DNA from: Amoebophrya sp. A120
Taxonomy: Eukaryota > Sar > Dinophyceae > Syndiniales > Amoebophryaceae
Length of the DNA: 64,000 nt
Assembly (NCBI GenBank): GCA_905178155.1
Contig: CAJINV010000002.1
Location: forward strand, 6,720,771-6,784,770
Reading direction: 5' to 3'
Within the stretch, counting starts at the first letter, position 1; each line of letters starts with the position of its first letter. Positions 1 through 12,261 of this stretch are shown here, piece by piece. The position numbers were made by a program, and so were the translations under genes. Under the pieces are notes generated by a model that worked only from the letters and a program-made list of their open reading frames with translations, ran no database searches and had not been told where the DNA came from.

Positions 1-3000
1 AACCCGCAGCTGAAGACTTGCAGTTCCAGCAGCAATCCCTTGTCGGCATACAAGACATCGCGAGAGCAACGAAGGTGGCGCAAATAAAGCTGTCACCGCG
101 ATCGGCGGGCAAGTCGAAGATAGGTGGAAAAGTAACAATTAATACCGGCGCCCACGACGTTCTTGCTCCTGTTTTCATGAGCAGGCTGGATATCAAAAAT
201 ACTAATACAGGAGCTACTACTTCTGGTGACGACGTGATGGAAGGACACACCATTGAGGACGTGATGCAGCGAGAGAAGTTGGTCCACCAAAATGATCAGC
301 AACCCGGAAGAACTTTTGCTACTCAACAAGCAGACCAACTGCAGTCGTCGTCCCGGAAAAGTCGCTCACCATCTTCCCGCAAAAGTACCAGGGGAGCTAA
401 ATCGGAAGTAGTGAAAAGCACCTACGGCACACAGTCGCAGCAACAGCCACCTTCAACTACACAAGAAATCGACGCACCTCGTCGCGACGGTCCGGCCCCT
501 GGCGCCGGGCAAAGACCTGCAAAATCAAAAATTTACGAAGTGCAGGAACGGTTTCGAAGCGAACAACAAATTCTGAGCTTTCAAGAAGGCCAAGTGGGGC
601 AGCAAAGTTTTGACGTGCCGCAGAATCAGCTACAAGCAGCAGGCGAATTATCGAAAACAAATCCTTCAGCTTCTCCTCCTCGCAGACCGACCGTACCTCA
701 ACAAAAGGTGACAATTGGGAAGGACAGAGACAGAGCTACGGGTATGAAATCAAATAAAGTAAAGCGCGCAGGTAAAGATAGTTCTCTTGCCGAACAGCAA
801 CAAGTTAGAAGTGCGCCACCTTCATCTGTTGGCGCATCTTCTGCACCATTATTGGTACAACCGGGGCCAGGCGATCGGGACCTTTTGGAACAGCAGCATT
901 TTTACCCCACGGGGACGGACAAAAATTCCAGGAAGCAGAAGACCAAAGTGGGAAAATTGCAGATGAATGCGGACAACTGGATGGAGAACAGAAGGGGTTA
1001 CCAGCAGAATGAAGAAGTTTATCAGCAGAATGTGAGCGAATTCGATTCAGGAACCATCATGCCAGATGAGTACGATTTGGAGCAGTTGAAGTCGAAGAGA
1101 AAAGACCGCATCAGGGAACAGCCGATGATTCCTTCTTTTCACAATACCTACCTCTCCTCCGACACCTCCGCAAGAATGACGAACAGCATTGAGGAAAGTC
1201 GCGAGAGGGGAACAATTTCGACGAGCCAGTTGGGAAGCGGTGATACTGTTGCTGCAGTGCCTCCGGCGATGTCCTCGATGAGGGGATCTGACCAGCAGCG
1301 CGCACTCTTGTCCAGCAAAAGACCAAAACAGGAAGACGAGGAGCAACGGTCGTCGGTGGATTTTCTGACATTGCGATCATCAGCTGCGCCCACGCCTGCA
1401 CCTACCAGTGAATTCCTCCAGCGTCAGCAAGCCGCGCCGTCATCTCTACAGCCACCTCAAAGCGGAGCTCCTGCAGCAGGACCCAGTTCCTCTGGTAGGA
1501 AGAGCGCGTCGTCCTCACGCGGCTTCCGCTCGGGACGTGCTTCGCACACTGTGGTGGATGATATTATCTCTTCGGGGAATGCAAGTGCAACGCCAACGCC
1601 AACCTTTGTTGGTGAGGCTAATTATATACCGGCTCCTGATCATCCAGGACCAAGATCATCGCAAGGGCAGCGACGGAAGACGCCAACTTTCCCTACTGCA
1701 GATGGCAACGGACCAGCAGCTCCACGCGGAAATAGTCCGGGACAAGGAGCAGCAGGACCACCACCATTTCGCGGCCAACGGCGTCAGCCGCGAAGTTCGA
1801 ATGCAAATGGAACAATAAATACAGGTCCTTCGAGCAAAACCGTGACGTTTTCCGTTGATGAGGGACCACGGGGTGCTAGTGGTAGAGACGATGTCGATTT
1901 CAACTTTAGCTCGGGCGCGTTTGGACACCAGACAGAAGAAGTAGTAGTTCAAGGGGAAGGTTCTGCCCGTGTAGTTTCCGCGCAATCTGGTGCCGCGTCG
2001 AGAGGGTCCTCCGTAGTTGTGGAGAGCGGCTTTGCGTCCGCGGAGTCGAAGAGTGTGAATTACAGTTCTGCGGGGACCGCGTCAGGCTCCTCTTCTTTCG
2101 CCGCTTCGTCTTCCTTTGCGCCCGCGAACGCGGCGGTTTCTTTTGCGAGCAGCGAGGAAGACGAAGATTTTGGCGATGATGCGGGACAAACCGAGACGAT
2201 TGTTGACAAGGACGAGCCTGTATCGTTCGGCAGTCAAGCCGCGACATACAGTCGCGTGCAAAGCTTCCACGGAGCTGCACAACGGGCCGGTGGGACGAGG
2301 ACGAGCACAGGTCCCGGACCTGCCTTCCCTGCCGGAGAGGGCTCAACGAACAAGCACAGTCTCGATCACGGTATCTCCGCTGCGTCGAGCGAGCACCGAA
2401 GCGGCAGCGGCCGTGTCGGATCTTCTGGAACGAGCGGAATGGGGTCTTCAGTCAGTGGTAGTGGCGTTGGATCTTCTGTGAGCGGTAGTGGCATGCTTTC
2501 CTCGGCAACCACCAGTGGCGTGCAATCTGGAATGAGCGGGAGCTCCATGCAGCGATCTTCTATAACTACTAGCGGCGTCCAATCTGGAATGAGCGGAAGC
2601 ACCAACATGCGATCTTCTGCAACTACTAGCGGTGTGCAATCTGGAATGAGCGGAAGCACCATGCGATCTTCTGCAACTACTAGCGGCGTGCAGTCTGGAA
2701 TGAGCGGAAGCAACATGCGATCTTCTGCAACTACTAGCGGCGTGCAATCTGGAATGAGCGGGAGTACCATGTCCATGCGATCTTCCGCAACTATCAGCGG
2801 GGTGCAATCTGGAATGAGTGGGAGCGGTATACAATCCACAATGAGTGGCAAAAGTGGAGGTATCCAGTCCTCCATGACCGGGAGTAGCATGCCATCTTCC
2901 GCGAGCGGTTCCAGTGGCATCCGATCTTCTAGGCGTACAGCAAGTGGCATGGAGTCTGGACCGATGAGTGACATGCGTTCTGGAGATAGGGCATCCAGTG

Positions 3001-6000
3001 GAACGTTCGGGGCGCAGTCTGCAGCCAGTAACCTGCCGCAGTCTGGGACCAGCAATCGAACCAGCGGAGGGGAGCAACCTGTGCAGAGCGGGATGTTGGG
3101 CTCAACCACGTCTACCGCGCGGCTAAGCGGCGAATCGGGTCAGACTCAGAGCGGTCTGCAAAGTATTGCCCCAGGGTCTGATCGTCCAGGGTCTTTTGCA
3201 GTAGATTCCTCCGCGACCATCGCTGAGGAGGCCCACAAGATCTTGAGTTCATCTTCAGGACGAAAAAAACAGATGCTCCGGAGGTCGAGCGACCGGCCTT
3301 CGCAGTCGACTGTGCAAAGCGAGGGCGCACCACCAGAAAACCGCACGGAGCAGATTTTCGGGAAACAGGAGCTGTCTCCGCGGGGCCAGATGCTGAGAGT
3401 GAAGCCCTCCGCGAGTGCCTCGGGATTGAGCATCACAAGTGGACAGAGTGGGGCCTATAACAGCCTTAAGTCATCCAGGGCCACAGGGGATGACAGCACA
3501 ACGAATAAGGGCAACCACAGTCCTCCAGGGCCGGCCCAGATGGACCTCCTCCAAGGCAGCTTACCGAATAAGCACCAAAAGGATCAGCTAGGTGCCTCGG
3601 CCGGCGGCGCGGGCGGTGCTCCTTTCATTTTCTCGTCCTCCTCCAGTGGCGCGAGCGACGCCCCGGCATTGACATCGAGCAGCGGCACGGGGCTCGGCGG
3701 CACACAGCTGACCGGCAGCATGCCGTTCGGGACCGGGAGCACGGGGAGTCTCTCCGCCTCCTCCCGCAGGGCGCCCAGAGAAGGCGGATTTCAGAAGAAC
3801 CAAGTGCCCGCCCGGCAGCACCTCGACCAGGCGGGGGTTGGCCCCGGGGGCGTGCGGTTCAGCCCGGTTTACAACTACCGGAACAACGTCCCCGCGGGGC
3901 CGGGCTACAACCAGTCGGGCATGCAGTTTCGCGGGGCGGACGTGGTGCAGGAGCAAAAGGACCCGAATTGGCTGCACAAGGACAAGCCGCAGCCGAAATT
4001 GGTGAATTTCCAGCCCATGAACCCGGTGTACGGCGGGATAGGGAATCAAGAAACAACCCAGCAATTCCAGACCTTGGAGCACCTGCAGCCGCAGCACGGG
4101 GCGGCCAACTCGATTTACGGGGGCTTCAAGGAAAAAAACCGGCTCGATTTCTTCGACCGCCGCATCGGAGGGGTGGACGAATTCGGCATCGACCTGTACG
4201 CGCAACAGCGCAAGATGGGGGACGGGGAGTACTTGGAGGTGGACCCCCTGCACGGCTCGCACCAGCAGAACTTCGTGGAGCGGGACCAGTTTGTGATGTA
4301 CGAGCAGCAGGGCGCGACGGAGAAGTTCGCGCGGAACAAGGCGGGCACCGGGGCGGACTACCTGGCCGGGGACCATCAGCATCAGCAGATGGTGGCTCCG
4401 GGGCGGCAGGTGGAGCGCAAGTTGAAGCACATCGTGCCCGGGTCGGTGCCGCAGGAGAAGGACGTGCAGTACAAGCGTGGGCCGAACTACCGGATCCTGT
4501 CCAAGGGCGGAGACCAGGACTGGAACGCGTCGATGCGGCAGGGCGTACAGTTATCCTGTTGTTGAAAAACGTCTCTGTGAGGACCCCGACCCCGTAGTCA
4601 AGTTGTAGATGAGAATTCGAATTGTTGTTGCGCATGACAAATCCGGGCTCGTAGTGTAGTCGTGGTAGCGAGTGCAGCCGCATGGCAGGTAGATCATCTA
4701 TATCATGTTCCTAGCGTGACAAACACCGAGACGGGACTAGTGAACGCTCCTCAGGAGGCTACGCATGACGAGAAACTTTCAAGTCATGTCGATTTGCATG
4801 ACCATCACCATGACATAGATGGAGCGGGGGGGACGTTTTCCCTGTTGATAGCAGTTCAACCCGGCAGCGATGGACGCGAACCGCGTGGATTCCCCCCAGA
4901 CTGTCGCCCAGGCAGGCGACTGGATGCGGGGGGACACGCCGTTGTACATGCCCGGGGAGAAAATGACGGAGTTTCTCACCGCGGATCAGGCGCGGCACCG
5001 AACCCGGTACCTCGACGCCGTGCAAAAGCAACACGCGAAGTGGGAGCTGCCCGAGCCGGATCTGAGCCTGGTTCCCCCAAACCAGCGCACCGCGGAGATG
5101 CAACGCCGCGAGCAAATGAAGAACTACGCGCCGAAGGTGAATGACGCCTTCGGGCTGCAGCAGCGGGTGCAGATGGCAAGAGAGCTTGGGCTGGACGAGG
5201 CGCCGGCCATGGCGACCGGGGTGAGCGGCGCGGCGGGCAGCGTGGCCATTCCTCCCTACTACACCACCCCGCGGCTCGGGACAGCAGCACGCCCGGTACC
5301 TGTTGGGAGCGGAAGTGCAGCTGCGCCGATGTCGGTCCAGAGCGGAATGTCAAGTGGCCCTCGCGTCGCTGGAGTTGGGAGCACCGTGGTGCAACCGGCA
5401 GAGAGCATCATCGACCAGCACCAAGAGCAGGCGAGGGCGATGGGAAGATCCGGCAGCGGTCCGCCACCCCCCATGGTCACCGGCTCGATGAACATGGGCG
5501 GCGCGACCGCCAGTGGGACCAAAATGAGCACCCGGCTCGGCGTGGCTTCTCTGAGCCCAAGTCTGTCGCAGCAGACGGGCAGCGGGAAGGGCAAGCAGAA
5601 GCAGAGATACCCCGACTTTCCCGCGAACACGTACCAAACAACCAACCTCTCCCCTGGCGCGATGGCGCAGGTGCCGACGTACGTGCCCGCGCGCCCGAAA
5701 ATGACGTATGAGCAAAAAGACTTCAAGTGGGGCATGAACGCGACCTACGCCCAGCAAATGACCGCGCAGGGGTACAGCGGAACATTAAACGCGCCCGACC
5801 GGCCGGATTTGGGGATTAAGGATCCGAGACTGAACGCAAAGGTCCTGGAATACCTCGCCCGGGACGACAACGAAGTGAATTTATCGGAAAGGCTCCAGAC
5901 CGTGGTTGCGCAGAACCAGATCATCCGGCAACTCGGGGTGATCCCGCTGGAGTTCGACTCCCTGGACGCGCTGCACCCGCGCAACTTAGAGGTGATGAAG

Positions 6001-9000
6001 CAGACCATCTACCCCACCATGGCGAACGACCACATGGCGGTCGCCTGGATGGAGCGCGGGCACGTGCAGCGGCGGGGGATCTTCGACAACCGCATGGACC
6101 ACGAGGCGGATGAGTACACTACGCATGTCGATGACGAGGAGATCCAGAAGATGCTGCGGGAGATCATCCAGCCCGGGCACCGGGGGAGCTTCCACGACCG
6201 GTTGGATGAGCGGCAGCTGCACTTGAACACAACGAAGGAGAATTTGAATCCCTACTTGTTAGCTCGTCCGATCACGACGGACGGGCGGTTGAAGTCCGCT
6301 CCGATCCGGAACAAGCAGTTGGAGAAGATCATCGCGGAATGCGAGGCGGAGCTGATCAACATCGAGCACGACATCCCGGAGATTCCGTCTTTCGTCGAAA
6401 CCTACAAGTACGGGGAAGTCGAGGGCTTCCGGCTCGGCGACATGGAGAGCCTGTTCCACGGGGTGCAGGACGACCCCGCGATCGAGAAGGAGAACCGGCT
6501 CCGGTGGCTCAGTCCGTCCTCCGGCCGCGTGCGGGCCGGGTCCTTCGAGGCGATCATGCACGAGCTGAAAATGTCGGATAAAATGGACATGGCCGCGGTG
6601 AAGCGGGGCGAGCGGGAAACGAGCAGGAGTTACACGTCGCGAAAGCTGGAGGCGATCGCGAAAGTCCCGGGATTTAACGACGAGTACGATGCGCTGCAAA
6701 TGTTTCCGGAGTTCACCGAGGCGATGGAAACGGGGAAGACCATTTTGGAGGAGCAAGCGGAAGTGTACAGGCAACGGGAGCAGGAGGCCATGGACGCCTA
6801 TCGCCGGAAAAAAATGGAGGGTGGAAAGGTGACTAACGTGAGCAGCGCAGTCGTGAGTGGACAACTACAGGCGGCGGAAGGGGAGGACAACATGGCTTCG
6901 ATGGCATCAGGGATGTCCTCGACGGGTTCAGCAGCAGCGCGAGCTTCCACAGCGTCCACTGGGAGTAGTGCCGCGGGTCAAGAAGCTCCTGCTGCACCTC
7001 CGCGGAAACCAACGCAGAACAATTTAAGCGGTGCTATGGGCGAGGGAATGAGCCTTGGCCCGCAGGTTGCGTTGTTTTACGACGAGGACGACGAACGGCC
7101 GTCTCGCGGCCGGTCGGACATCTTGGGCTCCGCGGGGATTGTTGATGACGACGTGGCGGGCGCAGCCAACATGGTCAGCATGTTCACCGGGGACGACGAC
7201 GACCCGGCCGGACACAAGATGGCCGCCAATTATGTTGACGCCACGCAGGAGCGACCGGTGATACAGCGCCCGACGGCGATACCGCCGAACGCCGTGGGGG
7301 GTGTGGGGGAAGTCATGATGAACCCGAATGCGCCCGCCCCGAGATCATTATACAGCGAGGGCAACCAGCAGCCCCCGAGTTCCACACATGCGCACTACCC
7401 GGGCAGCAAAGTTTCTGGAAATAGTAGAATAGGAAGCGGTCAAAATACTAAAGGCCCTTCATCGAAAAAGGCAACGGAACCCTACGCGGGCAGCAAAGTG
7501 TACTCGCAGCACCGCGACTCGTTCGCGAAACGGCAGCAGCGGGACCGCGACACGTCGTTGCGGCATTTGAGCCGGGACGAAAATGTGTTGGACGCGACGA
7601 ACAACAACAGTTCGCTCGACCGGGTGGGGAGAAACGACGCGACGTACCTGAAAGGGTTGGACCCGTACACGAAGGGCAAGCTGTTCGGGAACGAACAATC
7701 GATCGGCTCGCGCGCGGGTCTGGGCTGGAAGGATTTGCAACCGAACGCGCGCAAGAGGGACCGGGACCTCGACCGATTGGAGAACGAGATCCAGAAATCG
7801 ATCTGGAACGCGTCTTTGAAAGTGGAAGACTTGGAAGCGAAGGACGACGCGGTCCCGGACAGCTTTCAGGAGCAGGTGCCGCAGTCGAAGCGCGCGTTCG
7901 CGGCTTTTCTGGAGCGGTTCTGGCAGTTGGCATGCACCACAAATTACCACCTGGAATTGCGAGTAAATCTGTTGAAGCAGATTGTCGCCAAGGAAGCGAG
8001 GTACGAAACGTTAACCAGGGAAGAACTGGAACTACTGGACTGCAACAAGCCTGAGGAGGTTTTCGGCTTCTTCGAGAGCTCGATGCACACAGGGCAAAGA
8101 ACCCGCGCACGGCATTTTGAGGGCCTGACGCGGCGCGCGAGACGGAATTTGGAGGAGGAACACGTCTCCGTCGCGGCGATGGACTACAACGACATCATGG
8201 ATGAGAAGTTGAACCTCGAGCAGGAAATGAAGCAGCTGGTCGAGCAAAACGAGCAATTGGTCGCGTTGGAGAAGCACGAGCGCCGGCTGATGGAGCAGGA
8301 CATGCGGGAAATGCTGCACCAGACGCTGGTCTGGTGGGACACGTATAAACTGCAAAAGCATCGCACTCGTATAAATGCATATACAAATACTCTCAGCGTC
8401 AGAAATAAAATTTGTAATGCGGATTTACCATACGAAAATGCATGACTGCAATACGAGTGCGATACTTTTGCACAGGATAACACGTTGCGCAACCGGATTC
8501 TGGCCAAAGAGGAGGAGAACAGCACCATCTTGGAGCAGGAAGTGCACCGGTTGCGGTTCCTATCCACAGTAAATTTCCCGTACACGTACAAATTCGGAAT
8601 CTGCATGACAAAACTTGGGCTCTGCAAGGTAGCGAAACTTGTCATGCATTTTGTATGCCCATGTACAGGAAATTTACATTGCATAGCTCCAGTTCGAGGA
8701 CTACGCGAGCCACGAGGGCCGGTTCCGGGAGGAGTACGCCGCGTACCTGCGGGACCGGTCCGGCGTCGCGAAGGACCTGCAGCACATGCTGGGCTTGTGC
8801 ACGGTTTCCGAGGCCGCCACGATCCGGAAGGAAACGAAGATGGTGCGGCAGAAAACGCATCTGCTGGAGATCTTGCTCGACGCGCTGGAGGAGATCCGGT
8901 CGGTGAGATCGATGTACTACAACTTGGAACATTTCAGCAAACTGCCGGAATACTGGCGCGGCCAGGAAAACGCGGTGGGCGTCGACGCGCACAAACACGA

Positions 9001-11051
9001 CAAAGACGTGGGCTTCTACGAAAACACGGTGGACAAGCTGATCAACCGGTACAAGCCGTGGGAATTGGAGCGGGACAAACACCGGCGGCCCGGGGATGTT
9101 GCGCACAAGACCTCCGATTTCGTCTCCGCGGGGCAGGAGGTGGCGAGCCGGGTGTTGGAGAAGATCAACGACAAGGCGGGGATCACGAATAACACCAAGG
9201 GCGCGAGGTACAAGTCGGCCCGACAGTCGATTGAGAAGCAAATCAGCGACTTGGCAACCGTGTTCTACAACATGCGGCACCGGATTTTTTCGGAGGACTT
9301 TGACATTGCGCGGTGCGCCTACAAGGCGGGTTTAGCCGCCGCCAAGGCCCTGCCAATCATTGAGTCTCCGGTGCCGTTGTCGGTGCACCAAATACGACGA
9401 GAGCAGAAAAGCTTAATGGAGTTGCTGGACAACTACACGGCAGTGGAGCACTTGTATGAAATTCTAGTTCTTTCTGATGAATTTAGCTTTGCGACATCGG
9501 TTTGATGATGTTTGTGATTCAGTTCTTGAACGAATCTTGGGATTAGGTTTTCCACGTCGCTACGGCGTTTTTCATGAAGCAGTCACGTGTTGTACTTAAC
9601 AGGACTAGCTGCCTTTCTCAGATGCATCCGTACAGTGGTACAGTTCTTTTTCGTCCTCTCTTCTCCACAGGTACAGCTCGGACCCGGCGATATCGCAGAA
9701 CTTTCCGAAAGTGCTCAAGTGCCGCCTCGAGCTGCTCCGCCGCTGTTTGGACACGATCGGCGGCGGCGACGTCGACCGTCTCGCCTCCGGAATCCCGTTG
9801 CACATCCGCGCGATCACCATGGGCGCGCAGGACAAGGACATGGGTGAGCTCGGGAAGAGGGGCGAGAAAGTGCCCTTGGACAACTCGAAAACCGGGCAAC
9901 CCGGCTCCGACATGTGGAAATCGCCCGGTCTCGACGAGGCGGATGATTGGAGCCAGTCGAAGAATCCGTACCTGCAGAACTTGAAAGAAGTTCCCCGCGA
10001 CGTGCTCTGGGGCGGCCCGGTGAAACGGCCGAAGCCCAAGGACTACCAGGCGAAGGCCAAACCGAAGGCGAAGCGCCGGAGGAAGCCCAAGCACCACTTC
10101 GGCGGCGGCGACGACCCGTCGAGCGAAGGCGATGGCAGCAGCAGCAGTAGTTCTAGTGCCAGTAGCAGCACTGCCTCCGAATCCTCCTCGTCCTCGGAGG
10201 ATTCCTCGGAGGAGGAACAATCCGAAGTGCAGAGTTCCGTGCGGCAGAGCTCCCAGCGCGACGGCAAAAAACCGAAGAAGCGGGCTCAGTCGAAGAACGG
10301 GCCGAGTACGAAGAACATCGTCAGCAACAGCGCTATCGAGGGCTCAGTGCGCCAGAGCTCGCGGAAATCCGACAAGGGCGGGAAGCGTGGTAAGGACAAG
10401 GTCAAAATCAAGGCCGGCGCACACAAGGACGAGAAATCAAACATCAAGTCCGGCGGCAGCTCGGAAAGTTCATCGTCCAGCGACAGTGAGTCCTCCTCCG
10501 GGCAGCGCCCCTCCGGGGCGACGGCGAAGGCGAAAGCCAAGCCGAGAGCGAAGTCGCGGACGTCAGCCAACATCATGTCGAACGACAAGCCGGGTGGACA
10601 ACGCGGGGGAGGCGCGAAAGGCGCGACGGACCGGATCTCGTTCGTGCCGCGCCCCTCCGCGGCATCAGAAGTCGATGCGGTGGACAGCGACCTGCCACAG
10701 ATTCCGAGCATGACCGGGTCCATGATGGGGTCCGCGACGGAGGACATTCCCGTCGCCGGACCGGGCCGAGGGAAAGAATTCAAGTCGGGCGTGGCCATGC
10801 CGGACAAAAACTCCCCGCTCGGGCGGCTGAGCGGCCGCACCACCGGGCAGAGCGTCGTCACCGCGGGATCGCCGAGCCAGCGGTCCATTCCGGAGTCGGC
10901 GATTCGGGCGTCCAGCAGCTCGAGTTCGTCCTCCTCCACCAGCGGCGCGAGCCAAAGCAAGAGCGCCGGACCCTCGGTAGGTGGGGGCGTCGGGGGAAGT
11001 GGAAGCGGGAGTGGCAGCGGAAGCGGAAGTGGGAGCAGTAGTGACTCGTGA
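1..11051 (+). CDS. Giant low-complexity / coiled-coil protein, 5' end outside window
   Basis: The frame is open from the first base, so the start lies upstream. Inferred exons are 1-4551, 4856-8343, 8485-8570, 8691-9453 and 9671-11051, giving about 3,420 residues in the window. The joins rest on three introners and one GT-AG intron. Each join gives a smooth frame (for example GVQ|FNPAAM at 4551, WWDT|LRNRIL at 8343, RLRF|QFEDYA at 8570, EHL|YSSDPA at 9453). The first ~1,500 residues are Gln/Ser/Gly-rich and disordered, with an 18-residue tandem repeat at nt 2500-2850. The middle (about nt 7700-9450) is charged and helical, probably coiled coil. The last exon has a basic stretch, then Ser/Glu tracts and a final Gly-Ser tail before TGA. 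No catalytic domain or known family is recognised; a structural or scaffold role is only a guess. The inferred single gene could instead be two adjacent genes if the 4552 join is wrong. Confidence 0.7.
2500..2850 (+). repeat. 54-bp coding tandem repeat
   Basis: About six imperfect copies of an 18-residue unit containing SGVQSGMSGS followed by MRSSATT lie in frame inside the giant protein. Copies differ by small in-frame insertions (for example an extra Thr-Met-Ser). Further degenerate units continue to about 3000. Confidence 0.85.
4552..4850 (+). mobile_element. Introner, family I (TATCCTG type)
   Basis: Left end TATCCTGTTGTTGAAAAACG, right end GACGTTTTCCCTGTTGATA; the arms match around GAAAAACGTC. 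Flanks are ACAGT and GCAGT (4 of 5). The interior carries GCATGACAAA. Removing it joins codons ...GGC GTA CAG to TTC AAC CCG. It is the same family as the element at 63506. Confidence 0.75.
8344..8479 (+). mobile_element. Introner, family D (GCAAAAGTATCG type)
   Basis: Inverted arms CTGCAAAAGCATCGCACTCG and CGAGTGCGATACTTTTGCA; perfect 5-bp duplication ACACG on both sides. Removal joins W-W-D-T to L-R-N-R-I-L within a coiled coil. The sequence inside contains in-frame stops. Confidence 0.85.
8571..8685 (+). mobile_element. Introner, family E (TATCCACAG type)
   Basis: Arms read GTAAATTTCC on the left and GGAAATTTAC on the right; flanks GTTCC and GCTCC (4 of 5). The interior has GCATGACAAA and CTTGTCATGC. 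Removal joins R-L-R-F to Q-F-E-D-Y-A. At 115 bp it is the shortest element in the window. Confidence 0.8.
9454..9670 (+). other. Conventional GT-AG intron
   Basis: The donor GTATGA after CACTT and the acceptor TTCTCCACAG join HL to YSSDPAIS in frame. No terminal inverted repeat or target duplication is visible, unlike the introners in the same gene. Confidence 0.75.
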
Positions 11052-12261
11052 GGGCGATGAAAAAAATTTTAAGAAATTATATATGTGTTTCCAGAAATTT
11101 TGTAGCAGCGCCAGAAAGTTGAAACACGTATTACTCCAGAGAACTTTAGTTTGTTAGATAGCATACGTATTGCAGGTATTCACTTCTACGGTTTCCAAAA
11201 AGATTCTCATGACTTTTCTTCTATCTTCCTTGTACGAGCGTGTAAAATTAAATTCCAACCAACCATGCAGTTATCATCGTGTACATCGTCTGTGCTCACT
11301 TTTATCGAAAAATTCTTCACTGAGAAACAAACCCAGAAATGACATGATCCTGCTCATTGTACAGTGATTGAATGAAAGCTTACTGCTCTATCTAATCATC
11401 ATCCTATATCGAAGATCCTTGTCGTCGTGTAACTACTCGTCCTAATGTTTCCGACGTAACGAACAAAACGTGGGGTAGACAGACCCCGCATTTCTGTGCT
11501 TCCTAGAAATGATAAAACGTATTTGTTTCTGTTTGCACATGATCTTATTTGTACACAACCTAACGAACAAGTACAAGACGACTGAACACCGATTGTTCGT
11601 GCCGCACCCTGCATTCCTCTGAAATTTCTTCGTGTTCACCAGTACCACGTCTAGGACGCTGTCGGGATGCTTGTATTTTATTCCTTCATTCAGGGAAGTC
11701 ACGTTCGTTGGCTCCGTCGTGAACTGAAGGATGACTTGAAAAATCGGTCGCGTCCTCGGCGTGGTCGCGGGCATGACAAGATGGGAAACCAAAACGGAGA
11801 TCTTGACAACACAACCCAGAGTAAGTTTTGTCGATCAGGACGATTTTGTTTGGCTTCTCGTGCTAGTGATGACAAATTGTCATCTGAATTTATTTTGCTG
11901 CTGTACTGCTACTTGCTGTTGCTACCACGTCCACGTAGATTTTCTCTCGTGTCTTGGCAGCAGCTTGTTGTTGTTCGTGCCAATGAAAGAAATGCTACTA
12001 CTAACTTGCGAGGTCGAAGATGAAGATCTAGGCGCTCAGATGAAGCGAGTTTCATTTTCTCTCGCGATCTAGTACTTCATTATCGTTTGCCATTTCTGAG
12101 GCGATCTGGATCTTGATCTGCATACTGTAAGTATTCTCAAGTTGTACAGATCTAACTTTGCCAAGTAGCTCGGTCGGGAACTACTTTCACAGTCGAGGAT
12201 ATCGGTATACTTTTGTGTCTTATTCCTTTTTGAATCTCGAGCCTCGAAGAACAGCAAGCCC
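11052..12261. other. Intergenic stretch, 1.2 kb
   Basis: AT-richer than the flanking genes. Only short ORFs on both strands, none with an ATG, codon bias or motif that persuades me. No introner-type terminal repeats seen. It presumably holds the 3' UTR of the giant gene and the promoter/5' UTR of the next gene. Confidence 0.5.

Noticed and set aside
2366-3109. Long minus-strand ORF of ~247 codons with a repeating PLIPDCTPLVVAEDRM pattern
   Set aside because: It is the reverse complement of the in-frame 54-bp repeat of the giant + strand gene; the repetition itself keeps other frames open.
3588-4430. Minus-strand ORF of 280 codons
   Set aside because: GC-rich antisense shadow of the giant gene; composition (Leu/Val/Arg/His) mirrors its codon bias and there is no start context or domain.
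4552-4850. Treating inverted elements as bacterial insertion sequences or free MITEs
   Set aside because: They carry no ORF, occur only inside genes, and their exact removal restores coding frames, so intron-like elements fit better.
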